DNA of 56,227 nucleotides, taken from positions 1 to 56,227 of the forward strand of contig CAZXCV010000008.1 of the NCBI GenBank assembly GCA_964639215.1, in the 5' to 3' direction. Shown piece by piece: positions 7,865-16,869 of this stretch. Within the stretch, counting starts at the first letter, position 1. Each line of letters begins with the position of its first letter. This DNA comes from UBA6120 sp964639215 (GTDB lineage Bacteria > Bacillota_I > Bacilli_A > RFN20 > CAG-826). The notes below the pieces were generated by a model. It saw only the letters and a program-made list of their open reading frames with translations. It searched no databases and had not been told where the DNA came from. Both the position numbers and the translations under genes were made by a program.

Positions 7865-9184
7865 TCACTTTTTTGCCACAAAAGCCGCTTTAGCTTGGGC
7901 GATGCGCACTTTGACTTTGGCTTTTCTCACAGCTTCGGTGACTTCAATGCCTGAAGGACAGACATACGAGCACAGCCCACATTCAACACAGCGATTAACA
8001 TCAAGTTTTAGAAGGCGATCAATATTATCACCATCAAGCGCCAACTTAATTTCAATCGGTTGTAAATTTGCGGGGCAAACAGCGGTGCAACTTCCACAAC
8101 GTAGACAGGCGATTTCATGATGTTTCATCGGAATGATAACAGTGAAAGCGCCCATCGCTGGCTGGACGACGAACGTGTCATCGCTAACAGCCTTTGAGCT
8201 CATCGGTCCACCGGCAAATGCCGTCACTTCTTCTTGAGTATAACCACCGATGAAGGTGACGATTTCATTCATTGGTGTATAAAGTGGCACAAATACATTG
8301 GTGTTTGAAGCTAATCCATTTCCAGATAAGGTAATGATGCGATGCGTCATCACCTCGCCTTTTAGTAAAGCGTGACTAGCGACATATGCCGTCGTTAAGT
8401 TATTAACTAAGACGTGGGCTTCTGATGGGAATTTATCATAACTACGTCCCGTCAATTTCTTAACGAGTGTCCGTTCCCAGCCCATTGGATATGCATCAGG
8501 AACTTCGACGACTTTTAATTGAGGAAATGCGCTTATATGCGCCATTAAAGCTTCCTTCATGGCCTCTTTATGAACTTTTATCGCAATAATGCCTTGTTGT
8601 GCACCAGCAGCTAAACGAAAAAGTTCGGCGCCTTTTAAGACATCTTCGGCATATATAGCTGCTACTTTATAGTCGGCCGATAAATACGGTTCACATTCAA
8701 CACCGTTAATAATCAGCGTCTCGATATCTTTAGCATTTTGGTATTTAACATAAGTCGGAAAACCCGCACCGCCAAGACCGACAAGCCCCGCGTTTTTAAT
8801 GGCCGTAATCAATTGTTCCTTCGAACTACCGAAATCAACGGTCGTTAGTGGTGCTTCACTCGTGTTTCGAAAATCATTTTCGATTTCAAAGTGTGGTGTC
8901 GCACGACCAACTAGTGGATTATAGCGGTTGACACGCCCCTTAATCGTCCCCGAAATGGAACAATAAATCGGGACTTCAAAATCTTTACGGCGCCCAATTA
9001 GTGTTCCCGCCTTGACGATGTCGCCTTCTTTGACGGCTAATTCGATATCAGCGCCATTTGGACCGACAAGCGGGATAAAAATGGATTTGATGTGCGCATT
9101 GTCAATCGATAGGACATCACAATGACATGTTTCATGTTTATGACCATCGAGTTTGCGCATAACAAGACTAGTAAAAATGTTCAT
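7865..9184 (-). CDS. rnfC: RnfC, NADH/flavin and Fe-S subunit of the Rnf complex
   Basis: 439 aa, cytoplasmic peripheral subunit. The N-terminal barrel-sandwich region has IPLVGPNGADIELAVKEGD; the flavin/NADH site carries GLVGLGGAGFPTYVK and LIINGVECEPYLSAD. Two [4Fe-4S] motifs close the protein: CLRCGSCTAVCP and CVECGLCSYVCP. All expected elements are intact, so NAD(H) contact should be preserved. First gene of the operon; start ATG at 9184 with AGGTGA. Length is usual for Gram-positive RnfC. Confidence 0.96.
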   Translation of the reverse strand: MNIFTSLVMRKLDGHKHETCHCDVLSIDNAHIKSIFIPLVGPNGADIELAVKEGDIVKAGTLIGRRKDFEVPIYCSISGTIKGRVNRYNPLVGRATPHFEIENDFRNTSEAPLTTVDFGSSKEQLITAIKNAGLVGLGGAGFPTYVKYQNAKDIETLIINGVECEPYLSADYKVAAIYAEDVLKGAELFRLAAGAQQGIIAIKVHKEAMKEALMAHISAFPQLKVVEVPDAYPMGWERTLVKKLTGRSYDKFPSEAHVLVNNLTTAYVASHALLKGEVMTHRIITLSGNGLASNTNVFVPLYTPMNEIVTFIGGYTQEEVTAFAGGPMSSKAVSDDTFVVQPAMGAFTVIIPMKHHEIACLRCGSCTAVCPANLQPIEIKLALDGDNIDRLLKLDVNRCVECGLCSYVCPSGIEVTEAVRKAKVKVRIAQAKAAFVAKK

Positions 9185-9205
9185 AATTTCACCTGCAACG
9201 CTGAT

Positions 9206-9236
9206 AGTATAACATAACAAAAAACCATTAATACAA
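9206..9236 (-). promoter_or_regulatory. Candidate rnf operon promoter
   Basis: An extended -10, TGTTATACT (hexamer at 9206-9211), with TTGTAT at 9231-9236 and a 19-base spacer on the minus strand. The predicted leader is only about 15 bases and holds the rnfC ribosome site. Confidence 0.6.
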
Positions 9237-9269
9237 TGAAATTGTAAGAGTTAAGTTATTATAGATTGT

Positions 9270-9998
9270 TTAAGGTTTTATCTTTTCAAAGATTATTTGA
9301 TCAGCGTATTTTTTGGCGATTTCATGCCGCTTGTCATCAGCAATGGTCCAGGCGATAATTGGAATTCCTTTTTTTCGAGCCCGATTGACAAAGGGAGATG
9401 GCAAATATTGCACATCAAATGATACGAAATCAGGATGTGAGATGTGATTGACAAGTAATGTCTTAAATAAGAATTGGATGTGAGGTTTTTGACCTTCAAG
9501 CTTACCAGAACTAAGTTGACCAAGTAGATATCGGTTCGTATGTTCCCGCAACCATTTCATCGCATAAGGGTTGAACGATTGGATAGCAATTTGGTCGGTA
9601 TGGTCATATGAATCGAGTAAATCTATGAGTCGTTGTGTGAATAACGAATCAAATGAATTAGCGATTTTTAGTTCAATCAGAATCGGAACCTGACCATGTG
9701 TTAAATCGAGGACTTCTTGTAACGTTGGAATGAATTGGGTCGTACCGGTAAACGGGTACTTTTTCATCTCTGCTAAATCAATATCTTCAAGTTTTATATC
9801 AACGTTGCTGAGGCGCTTGAGACTATAATCATGATGAACGACAATCGTCCCGTCGCGAAGCATATGCACATCAAGTTCAAATCCAAAGCCAGCATTAATA
9901 GCATGCTCAAACGCTAAGAGTGAATTTTCAATAATCAAGTCACCATGAAGACCACGATGAGCAATCGGACGCTGAAACACTTCTAATAATTTTTTCAT
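9270..9998 (-). CDS. Glycerophosphodiester phosphodiesterase
   Basis: 242 aa with no signal peptide, so probably cytoplasmic. GDPD motifs: HRG at 14-16, E24-N25, ELD at 41-43 (metal ligands) and HHD at 55-57. It hydrolyses glycerophosphodiesters to glycerol 3-phosphate and an alcohol, feeding phospholipid head-group recycling. I chose the ATG at 9998 because it begins at the conserved core. The longer frame to 10040 would need a TTG start without a ribosome site. The gene stands alone. Confidence 0.92.
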   Translation of the reverse strand: MKKLLEVFQRPIAHRGLHGDLIIENSLLAFEHAINAGFGFELDVHMLRDGTIVVHHDYSLKRLSNVDIKLEDIDLAEMKKYPFTGTTQFIPTLQEVLDLTHGQVPILIELKIANSFDSLFTQRLIDLLDSYDHTDQIAIQSFNPYAMKWLREHTNRYLLGQLSSGKLEGQKPHIQFLFKTLLVNHISHPDFVSFDVQYLPSPFVNRARKKGIPIIAWTIADDKRHEIAKKYADQIIFEKIKP

Positions 9999-10043
9999 AT
10001 ACTCAATATTACCATCGTCATCATGTAAATGTTTCAACAAAAA

Positions 10044-10070
10044 TAAAAAACCGCAATTAATTGGGCTTTC
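10044..10070 (-). terminator. Weak candidate terminator of the nitroreductase gene
   Basis: An imperfect stem around AATTAATT (AAGCCCAATT with AATTGCGGTTT) followed by TTTTTTATTTTT in minus-strand reading, just after the nitroreductase stop. Confidence 0.45.
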
Positions 10071-10089
10071 AACTTAATAATTTGTCAAT

Positions 10090-10686
10090 CTATTTATAAG
10101 ATTTAACGCGGGTTTTGCCGGGTTGTTTGCTTTTTGGCTCTGGTAGACTTTGTGGTTTTCCAAATGGCATTTGTCCGACGAGACGCCAGGTCGGATTAAT
10201 GTCTAGCGCTTGTTTCAAGGAAAGGTCGACGAGTTCGGTATAATGTTGTAGCGACGCGCCGATATCGACATCAGCCAACGCCGTCCATACTGCTAGTTGC
10301 AACATTCCTTGCGATTGTTCAGCCCAGGTTGTGACATGGTTAGCGTAAAGGGGAAACTTTTTTCTTAATTCATCGTTAACGCTGTCATCTTCATAGAAAA
10401 GAATCGTCCCGAAACTACGACGTAGCGTTGTTATTTTTGCTTCACTTTTAAGATAAGCCGGCGTGTCGCCAATTTCTTTTTTAATGCCTTCAAGCACTAA
10501 ATCCCAAAATTGTTGATGTCGGGAACCATGTAAAATAATCATGCGAGAACTTTGGCTATTAAAACCTGTCGGACTTGCCTCAATCACTTGGGCGAGTAGT
10601 TGCTCCAATTCGTTAAAGTTAATCGGTAATTCTGGCAATAAATCATAATTAGATCGCCGTTTTGAAAAAGCATTGATAAATGACAT
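10090..10686 (-). CDS. Nitroreductase family protein (Frm2/HBN1-like)
   Basis: 198 aa FMN-dependent oxidoreductase fold. The N-terminal RRSNYDL, SPTGFNSQSSRMIILHG and a C-terminal PTWRLVGQMPFGKP match the short nitroreductase subgroup with yeast Frm2/HBN1 and related bacterial proteins (from memory). NAD(P)H-dependent reduction of nitro compounds or quinones is the family activity; the natural substrate is unknown. ATG with GGAGAT; single gene with a good promoter. Confidence 0.88.
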   Translation of the reverse strand: MSFINAFSKRRSNYDLLPELPINFNELEQLLAQVIEASPTGFNSQSSRMIILHGSRHQQFWDLVLEGIKKEIGDTPAYLKSEAKITTLRRSFGTILFYEDDSVNDELRKKFPLYANHVTTWAEQSQGMLQLAVWTALADVDIGASLQHYTELVDLSLKQALDINPTWRLVGQMPFGKPQSLPEPKSKQPGKTRVKSYK

Positions 10687-10716
10687 TTTGTTATCTCCAT
10701 CTTCGTATTAACAATA

Positions 10717-10744
10717 ATTATATTGATAAGAACGTGAATGTCGA
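10717..10744 (-). promoter_or_regulatory. Promoter of the nitroreductase gene
   Basis: Minus strand TCGACA (10739-10744), 16-base spacer, TATAAT (10717-10722). One mismatch to the sigma-70 type -35 box and a perfect -10 box. Confidence 0.65.
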
Positions 10745-10790
10745 ATGATACGCTTATAAGTAAGGAAGTTGCTGTTTTGTGACGATATTT

Positions 10791-13700
10791 TTAATGTTGT
10801 TTGCGCTTACCCTTTACTAAAAAGCTAAGGCTCATTAAGGTTGGTAAGATGATTGACATGATGATTAAAGCAGCTGTAGATACTGAATTTATCGCTGTAT
10901 TTAAAATTCCACGACCACTCTCGGCGACGACCATTAAATAATCGTTATAGTCATAACCAATCACGATGATTTGGTAGCGAGCCCGTAAATTAACATAATC
11001 ATTGCTAGTGGTAATGAGCGTTTTCGCATCACTCACCATCGCTTCATACTCATTTTGTAAGACGGCCCATGTTGCGGATTCGACATTTTGATCGAGGCAT
11101 TGTTCATGCGTCACATTCATGAAATATTCAGCATAGGCTGAGGCTTGCTCCGAGGCCGTAAATGATAACTCAATACCTGATTGATATGTAATCGTGATTA
11201 GGGCTTGTAAATTTTTATTGGAAACATCAAGCCGGAAATATTGCTTGTTGCTGACACTGACTTGACTGGTGGTCCCACCGGTCGAAGTCGATAATGTTGT
11301 ATTAGCGGTGCCACTTGCAGTAATTGGGGTATCAGCAAACATAAATTTTTGTACCGATGAAGCGCTGCCCCCAACTGCGTATGAGAGACTGATATTTGTA
11401 ATTGGTCCGAGTGAGGTTTTATTATAAAGGTAACCGCCGCTATTTATCATGATGTATGTATTGGATGACACCAATATGTTACGCATTGATCCAGCCGCGA
11501 ATTCAAGACCGCCCTGACTAATTGAGGTGTAAGTTGTGGCCGTAGTTGTTAATGATGGACTAAAATCAGCACCATTTAATGGAATATTAGCACTGATCGG
11601 CGTACCACCGGTTTGTACTGCTCCAACATTAGTGACCATAATCGTGACCGAATCACTAACACCTTCATAACTGAATGTTAAGGTGACATTACCAAGTTGG
11701 CTGGTATTCCCGCTCGAAAGTGTGAGTGCGCTTCCTGCGATAATAGAAATGGTTCCTGACGTATCGCGATAACTCGCTGATAAATGACTAATATCCAAGG
11801 CTTCTTTAAATGTATATGCTTTTTTAAATTGGCTAGTGTCGAGCGTCAACTCTTTTTCATAGACGATCGGATCAGTAACAGTCACGTCACATAAGGCGGT
11901 ATAACCGCCATCAGCCGTCGTCACACGCACTTGGGTAACTCCTGCTTGAAGAGCACTGACTAAGCCACTGCTATTAATCGTGACAACAGCCGGGTCAAGA
12001 CTCGTGAATGTCACATTTTTATTTGTGGCATCAAGTGGTAAAACACGATATGTTACCGTTGTCGTTGCGCCTGTTAACAAGGCAAGTGGTCCATTAGTAA
12101 ATTCAACGCTAGTGACCGCAATTGGTTCAACAACTTCAACGTTATAGGCAATGTCAATATCACAGATGTAAATACTATTGACATTCGTCGTCACAATGAT
12201 TTTGATATAACCACTATCAACTGATGTGGGAATAAACATCGTTGTATCGCGCTTTGATGTTCCACCAGCGGTCGTCACCGAAAAACTTCCAAGTGACGTC
12301 CCACTCGATGACGGCGTGTCTAGCAATCGAATTTCGATTGACCCCGCCCCAGAACTAGCATTTGTCGCATAGCCGATCGTAATTCCGGTGATGTTTGAGA
12401 ATGATTGTGGTGAACGAGCATTTGCACCGGACACTCCCGTCGATACTTGAACACCGTTATTTAAATAACCTAAGCCATCAAGACCACTGACCCAATTACT
12501 TGGAGTGGCTGCCCAGCTTTTGTTAGTAAAGGTATAGGTCATATCTTCTTCCGTGTAATTTAAAACCTCAACGGTGCAAGTCGCAATTTTGTTACCATCA
12601 ACACTTGTCGCAGTAATTGTGACAGAGCCAGCACTTTTCGCTTCGATCAGACCTGTGCTACTTACGGAAGCAATATTGGTGTTTGTCGAGGAAAAGGTGA
12701 CATCTTTATTCGTAGCATTGCTCGGATTTACCGTCACTGTTAATTGCGAGGTTGTTCCAACCGCCAAATCTAGTGTCGTCGTATTCAAAGTGATGCTCTT
12801 GACCGGTATTGGTGTTTCTAAACTAACAACTTCAATAGTACACGTATCTTCAAACATACCATCTTCGGTAATTACAGTGATTGTTGTTGATCCGATTCCA
12901 GTCGCCGTAATCAAACCGGTGGTGTCATCAACACTAGCTATTGCCTCATTATCGGATAGGTAGAGCACATTCTTGTTTGAGGCATTCGTCGGAGAAATCG
13001 TTACGACCAATGAATGGGTATCGCCAACATGAAGCATGACATCCTCATCTGATAAAGATACGGCAGTTACTGGAATATCGGTTAGTAAATTGGTTAAGTT
13101 AACACGCCCATAGCCAAACATTGCGTCGACTCCAGATGTTCCTAAATCATCAGATGTATCTTTAAGTTTTTGTTCGATTTCGGCTGGAGTAGCCAGAGGA
13201 ACTTTTGCTTTGTATAAGGCTGCAGCACTAGCAACGATTGGTGAGGCAAACGAGGTTCCAAGCGTTGACACAAATGAGCTAGCACTACCGACATCAGCCA
13301 CATAGACCGCGCCAGGAGCAACAACATCGACGTTATCAAGTCCGAAGTTTGAATAGTAAGCAAGTTGCGTTCCACTATTCGCCTCTAGGGCACCAGCGCC
13401 AATGACGTGATTATTTGAAGCTGGGTAAGATTTGACATTTGTTTTTTCATTTCCAGCCGCTGCAACGATGGTAACGCCATTGTTATAGGCATAATCAATC
13501 GCATCTTGAAAATAAGTCGCTGTTCCTTCATAACCTTCTTGTTCATCACCAAAACCATCGATGAACGTTTCTTCATAAGCGCCGATAGACATGTTGATCA
13601 CATCAGCGCCGTTATCAGCGGCATAATAAATGGCCTCATCGATTTCGGTAAACCAATAATCGGTCTTTATTACCATCAGTGTTACTTCGGGAGCGACGCC

Positions 13701-14174
13701 AGCGCTACCAACGCCGTTAATTAGAGCGCCAATCGTACCTGCAACATTTGTGCCATGACCATTATCAAGTGGATCTTCTATCACACTAAGTCCATAATCA
13801 GCGACTGTGCGAATGCGAATATTAGAGTAAACTTCACCGAGTTCTTCTATGTGGGCTGATTTATCGGAAATATTCGTGTAAACACCATCAAAAAAATCTT
13901 GATGCGTTGTATTGATTCCGGAATCGATGATGGCAACCGTCACTCCTTCACCGCGGTTCGTGTCATAGACGCTACCATAATTTAAATAATTAAAGTGATT
14001 TTGGCTTGAGAATCGTGGCTCGCCCGTTATTGGTAAATCCAATGGTCTCGCTCGATAGTGAATGCCTGGATCTGGCTCTTTCACGAATGATTGTCCGATT
14101 GATGCGGCAGCGGGTACGACGATTAACGTCATAATTAGTGAAGAAAGTAACCATTGTTTTTTCATATTATTCAT
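10791..14174 (-). CDS. Secreted subtilisin-like serine protease with Ig-like repeats and membrane anchor
   Basis: 1127 aa. Signal peptide at 1-25. The S8 peptidase domain is at about 70-365 with a complete triad: D84 in IIDSG, H140 in NGHGT, S308 in GTSFASP, plus oxyanion N242. Then come several Big_2/Ig-like repeats (about 370-450, 455-540, 680-760) of the form VTAVSL...VG....L.V.V.PT.ASNK, beta-rich linker domains, and a conserved stalk (about 1015-1085) with W..L..EYE.M..DAK.L. A membrane helix and basic KGKRKQH tail end the protein. It is therefore held on the cell surface for protein breakdown. The ATG overlaps the TGA of the acyltransferase gene; an in-frame ATG nine bases later is equally possible. 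The C-terminal stalk is shared with the endonuclease at 16870. Confidence 0.93.
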   Translation of the reverse strand: MNNMKKQWLLSSLIMTLIVVPAAASIGQSFVKEPDPGIHYRARPLDLPITGEPRFSSQNHFNYLNYGSVYDTNRGEGVTVAIIDSGINTTHQDFFDGVYTNISDKSAHIEELGEVYSNIRIRTVADYGLSVIEDPLDNGHGTNVAGTIGALINGVGSAGVAPEVTLMVIKTDYWFTEIDEAIYYAADNGADVINMSIGAYEETFIDGFGDEQEGYEGTATYFQDAIDYAYNNGVTIVAAAGNEKTNVKSYPASNNHVIGAGALEANSGTQLAYYSNFGLDNVDVVAPGAVYVADVGSASSFVSTLGTSFASPIVASAAALYKAKVPLATPAEIEQKLKDTSDDLGTSGVDAMFGYGRVNLTNLLTDIPVTAVSLSDEDVMLHVGDTHSLVVTISPTNASNKNVLYLSDNEAIASVDDTTGLITATGIGSTTITVITEDGMFEDTCTIEVVSLETPIPVKSITLNTTTLDLAVGTTSQLTVTVNPSNATNKDVTFSSTNTNIASVSSTGLIEAKSAGSVTITATSVDGNKIATCTVEVLNYTEEDMTYTFTNKSWAATPSNWVSGLDGLGYLNNGVQVSTGVSGANARSPQSFSNITGITIGYATNASSGAGSIEIRLLDTPSSSGTSLGSFSVTTAGGTSKRDTTMFIPTSVDSGYIKIIVTTNVNSIYICDIDIAYNVEVVEPIAVTSVEFTNGPLALLTGATTTVTYRVLPLDATNKNVTFTSLDPAVVTINSSGLVSALQAGVTQVRVTTADGGYTALCDVTVTDPIVYEKELTLDTSQFKKAYTFKEALDISHLSASYRDTSGTISIIAGSALTLSSGNTSQLGNVTLTFSYEGVSDSVTIMVTNVGAVQTGGTPISANIPLNGADFSPSLTTTATTYTSISQGGLEFAAGSMRNILVSSNTYIMINSGGYLYNKTSLGPITNISLSYAVGGSASSVQKFMFADTPITASGTANTTLSTSTGGTTSQVSVSNKQYFRLDVSNKNLQALITITYQSGIELSFTASEQASAYAEYFMNVTHEQCLDQNVESATWAVLQNEYEAMVSDAKTLITTSNDYVNLRARYQIIVIGYDYNDYLMVVAESGRGILNTAINSVSTAALIIMSIILPTLMSLSFLVKGKRKQH

Positions 14175-15334
14175 GCCTTTTTATTTTTCTTATCATTTTT
14201 TAATTGATAGAAGTATTCACCTGCCATCGTGAATTTGGTTGGTAATTTCTTATCATCCATATAAAACTGGAACACTTCATATTGATCGTAAATCTGGACG
14301 TTTTGTCCAATATCAGAAGCGAGGTATTCAATCGTCTTGGTATCATAGCGATATGTGACATCTTGACCACTATCACTGCCTTGATACTCATAATAATCGC
14401 GATTTAAGGTTAGCGTGCCACGACCAGTTTCTTTGAGTGTTTGATCTTGATAACGCACAAGCCGAACAGGACTGCTAAGATAATAATTTTCATCTTGATC
14501 AATTGCTTGTTTCACAACTCGACGTTGTCGATCATAATGCTGACGTAACGTCTTGTTACCGAGCAATCCAAATTCATCATAGACAAGGGTATGGTGGCAC
14601 GCTGGACATATTAACTTATTGAAATCGACTTCAAGTCCTTCGTGTTGGCAATTGGGACATTGAAAAATAAGATTTTCTAAATTTGATACGTCGTTGATCT
14701 GATATTTATGACGGGCGTCTTTATTAAACGCTCCAGCATCAAAGTAAAGCGCGGCTTTGAGACGTTCATACACCATCTTTTCATCAAGTTTTGATAAATA
14801 TTCCGGTGTAAATAACGGTGATATTTCTGAGAATACTTTTCCCTTGAATATCTTAGTCGTCCAAGGGGGAGCCATCAAAGCAGTATTAATATTCTTAACG
14901 ATATAAACAGGCACGTTGGCTTTCTTTAGAAATTTTGCAATTGAAAATGGAGGATTCAGACTCGCCCCATCATAAGAAATCTGCCCTTCTGGGAAAATTC
15001 CGACAATCGCGCCTTTCTTTAAAAGTTGTAAGGCGTTGGCAACAGCTCGAACATCGCCTTGAAATGAACAAACGGGAATCGCGCGTGCCATTCGTAGAAA
15101 CGGACCACGCTCCGGCTCATAAAACATTTTGGCAGCCGCTAAATAATTAACACGATGTGGATATACGGCAGCTGTCACAAAGACGTAATCACGAAAGGAA
15201 CCATGGTTCGACAAAATGATTGAAGGTCGTTTTATTTTGGTTTTTCGAATGAGACGGCCACCTTGTAAAAAAGCTGATATTTTCAAAACACCAGCAAGAG
15301 GCAGCCATAAAAATGGGTTTGGGCGTTTTTTCAT
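14171..15334 (-). CDS. PlsC-type acyltransferase with C-terminal zinc ribbon
   Basis: 387 aa. The acyltransferase core has H44-x4-D49 (NHGSFRD) and FPEGQIS at 114-120, as in 1-acylglycerol-3-phosphate acyltransferases. After the ~200-residue core comes CPNCQHEG...CPACHHTL (four Cys, about 229-255), a zinc ribbon, and a beta-rich tail. It is longer than standard PlsC (about 240 aa). Start and stop overlap both neighbours by ATGA, so it is translationally locked to the permease upstream and the protease downstream. Substrate could be a lysophospholipid or lysophosphatidate. Confidence 0.86.
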   Translation of the reverse strand: MKKRPNPFLWLPLAGVLKISAFLQGGRLIRKTKIKRPSIILSNHGSFRDYVFVTAAVYPHRVNYLAAAKMFYEPERGPFLRMARAIPVCSFQGDVRAVANALQLLKKGAIVGIFPEGQISYDGASLNPPFSIAKFLKKANVPVYIVKNINTALMAPPWTTKIFKGKVFSEISPLFTPEYLSKLDEKMVYERLKAALYFDAGAFNKDARHKYQINDVSNLENLIFQCPNCQHEGLEVDFNKLICPACHHTLVYDEFGLLGNKTLRQHYDRQRRVVKQAIDQDENYYLSSPVRLVRYQDQTLKETGRGTLTLNRDYYEYQGSDSGQDVTYRYDTKTIEYLASDIGQNVQIYDQYEVFQFYMDDKKLPTKFTMAGEYFYQLKNDKKNKKA

Positions 15335-16737
15335 GCAATGTTTGGCTCTTCTTGGGGGGTGCCCGCCAGTAAACTTATTTCTTGCTTGATTAATTGCTGA
15401 GCCTTTGCATCGATTTTATACTGATAAGAAATAATCGATCCAATCCCTAATAAAATTAATGGGGCCAACGCCATGATAACGCGAATGGCAACAAGCGCAC
15501 TATCTGGTTGCGACGTAATTGGGGGCAATGTTAAATCGCGTTCTTGGAAACCGGCAAAACCTAAAATCAGCATTGCGAATGACAAGCCGATGGCTTGAGA
15601 AATTTGACCAACGAAATTCGCAAAACCACTCATTTGACCTTCAATCCGTTTATTAAATTGCAGTTGCCCGGCATCGGCAACGTCGCCAAACATCGTGTGT
15701 GGTACTAACCCTGGTGCACTAATACCAAATCCCATGACAACCGCCAAGATGTAAATGACAATCGGATTGACATTTGCTGGGATAAATAATAATGCTAAAG
15801 CTGAGACAATCCAAATCATTGCACCAAATCGATATGTAAATGCTTTGTTTTTCCGTTCAATCATCTTCAGATAAACTGGGAGAGCAACAATCTGCGTAAA
15901 AAACATCAAAGCCGCGGCAATCATGCCTACGATATTTGTCGTTCCTGTCGCTGTGATATCTTTCACGATATAAAAATCGATGTAGAAAAAGAAAAGTCCA
16001 CTCATAACAGCCATCGCCATTTGCATTAATAAAAACATCAGCAGATATTGACGGAACGGCTTCAATGCGAATGGTTCAAATAAAGCTTTAAATGATAGTT
16101 TTGTTTTCACAACGGGACTATTAATTTCTTCTTTAGCAAATAAACCACTTAGCAAAATACTGATTCCAAAAAAGAGACCAAAGGCTAAACTCATGATTTG
16201 ATAGCCGAGACGTTCATCGGGAACAGCTTTGACGATAATGCCAGGGACCGCAACGCAGATAATTGAAGCGAAAATGCTAAAACCTAGGCGATAGGAATTA
16301 AATGATGCACGATTTTGATAGTCGCTCGAGATTTCGCTTGCTAGCGAAAAATAGGGAATCATAATCGTTGATTGGACGGCCACAAAGACGAGATAGGCGA
16401 GCAAAACGGCGATGATACGCAGCGCCATATTTGGAAAATTAAACGGATAAAAGAGTAAAAACATCGCTACGACGATTAATGGTGAACAGACAATGAGATA
16501 AATACGTCGTTTTCCAAATCGCGATTTAGTCGCATCAGAGAGCCAACCGATAATCGGGTCAATCACGGCATCGAATATACGTGCTGCCAGAATAATAAAG
16601 CCACTCCAGAACGGATTAATGCCAACAACAAGTGCCAAAAATCCTGGATATAAGAAATTGATGATATTGAAGGAGCCGCCTCCAAATAAGTCAGCGGAAG
16701 CGAAGGCTAATTTGCGACCCAAATTGTTTTTTTTCAT
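15331..16737 (-). CDS. GPH-family (MelB/MFSD2-like) permease
   Basis: 468 aa, about 12 membrane helices. Family signatures: LAARIFDAVIDPIIGWLSDATKSRFGKRR near residue 50-80, and PYFSLASEIS. The GPH group includes sugar:cation symporters and lysophospholipid carriers of the MFSD2 type. The coupling to a PlsC-like acyltransferase (ATGA overlap) hints at a lipid-derived substrate, but a sugar is the default reading. ATG with GAGG; first gene of a three-gene operon. Confidence 0.9.
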   Translation of the reverse strand: MKKNNLGRKLAFASADLFGGGSFNIINFLYPGFLALVVGINPFWSGFIILAARIFDAVIDPIIGWLSDATKSRFGKRRIYLIVCSPLIVVAMFLLFYPFNFPNMALRIIAVLLAYLVFVAVQSTIMIPYFSLASEISSDYQNRASFNSYRLGFSIFASIICVAVPGIIVKAVPDERLGYQIMSLAFGLFFGISILLSGLFAKEEINSPVVKTKLSFKALFEPFALKPFRQYLLMFLLMQMAMAVMSGLFFFYIDFYIVKDITATGTTNIVGMIAAALMFFTQIVALPVYLKMIERKNKAFTYRFGAMIWIVSALALLFIPANVNPIVIYILAVVMGFGISAPGLVPHTMFGDVADAGQLQFNKRIEGQMSGFANFVGQISQAIGLSFAMLILGFAGFQERDLTLPPITSQPDSALVAIRVIMALAPLILLGIGSIISYQYKIDAKAQQLIKQEISLLAGTPQEEPNIA

Positions 16738-16828
16738 AAAATCCTCATATTTGCTTTAGTAGTCGTTACTAATGCAGTAAAGTTTACAATCAGCGGATTC
16801 GAAGCACGATATACGACAAGAATTTAGT

Positions 16829-16854
16829 TTCAAAAATTTTACAAAAATTTTGAA
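16829..16854. repeat. AT-rich inverted repeat between endonuclease and permease genes
   Basis: TTCAAAAATTTT and AAAATTTTGAA face each other across three bases. There is no T-run after it on the minus strand, so it is not a clear terminator. It could be an operator for the permease operon or chance in AT-rich sequence. Confidence 0.35.
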
Positions 16855-16869
16855 CGTAACTTGTTCAGT

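Noticed and set aside
3254..7867. Possible mycoplasma-type code with TGA read as Trp
   Set aside because: Several genes end in TGA at conserved C-termini with ATGA overlaps, Trp codons are TGG, and only a CCA-anticodon tRNA-Trp is present.
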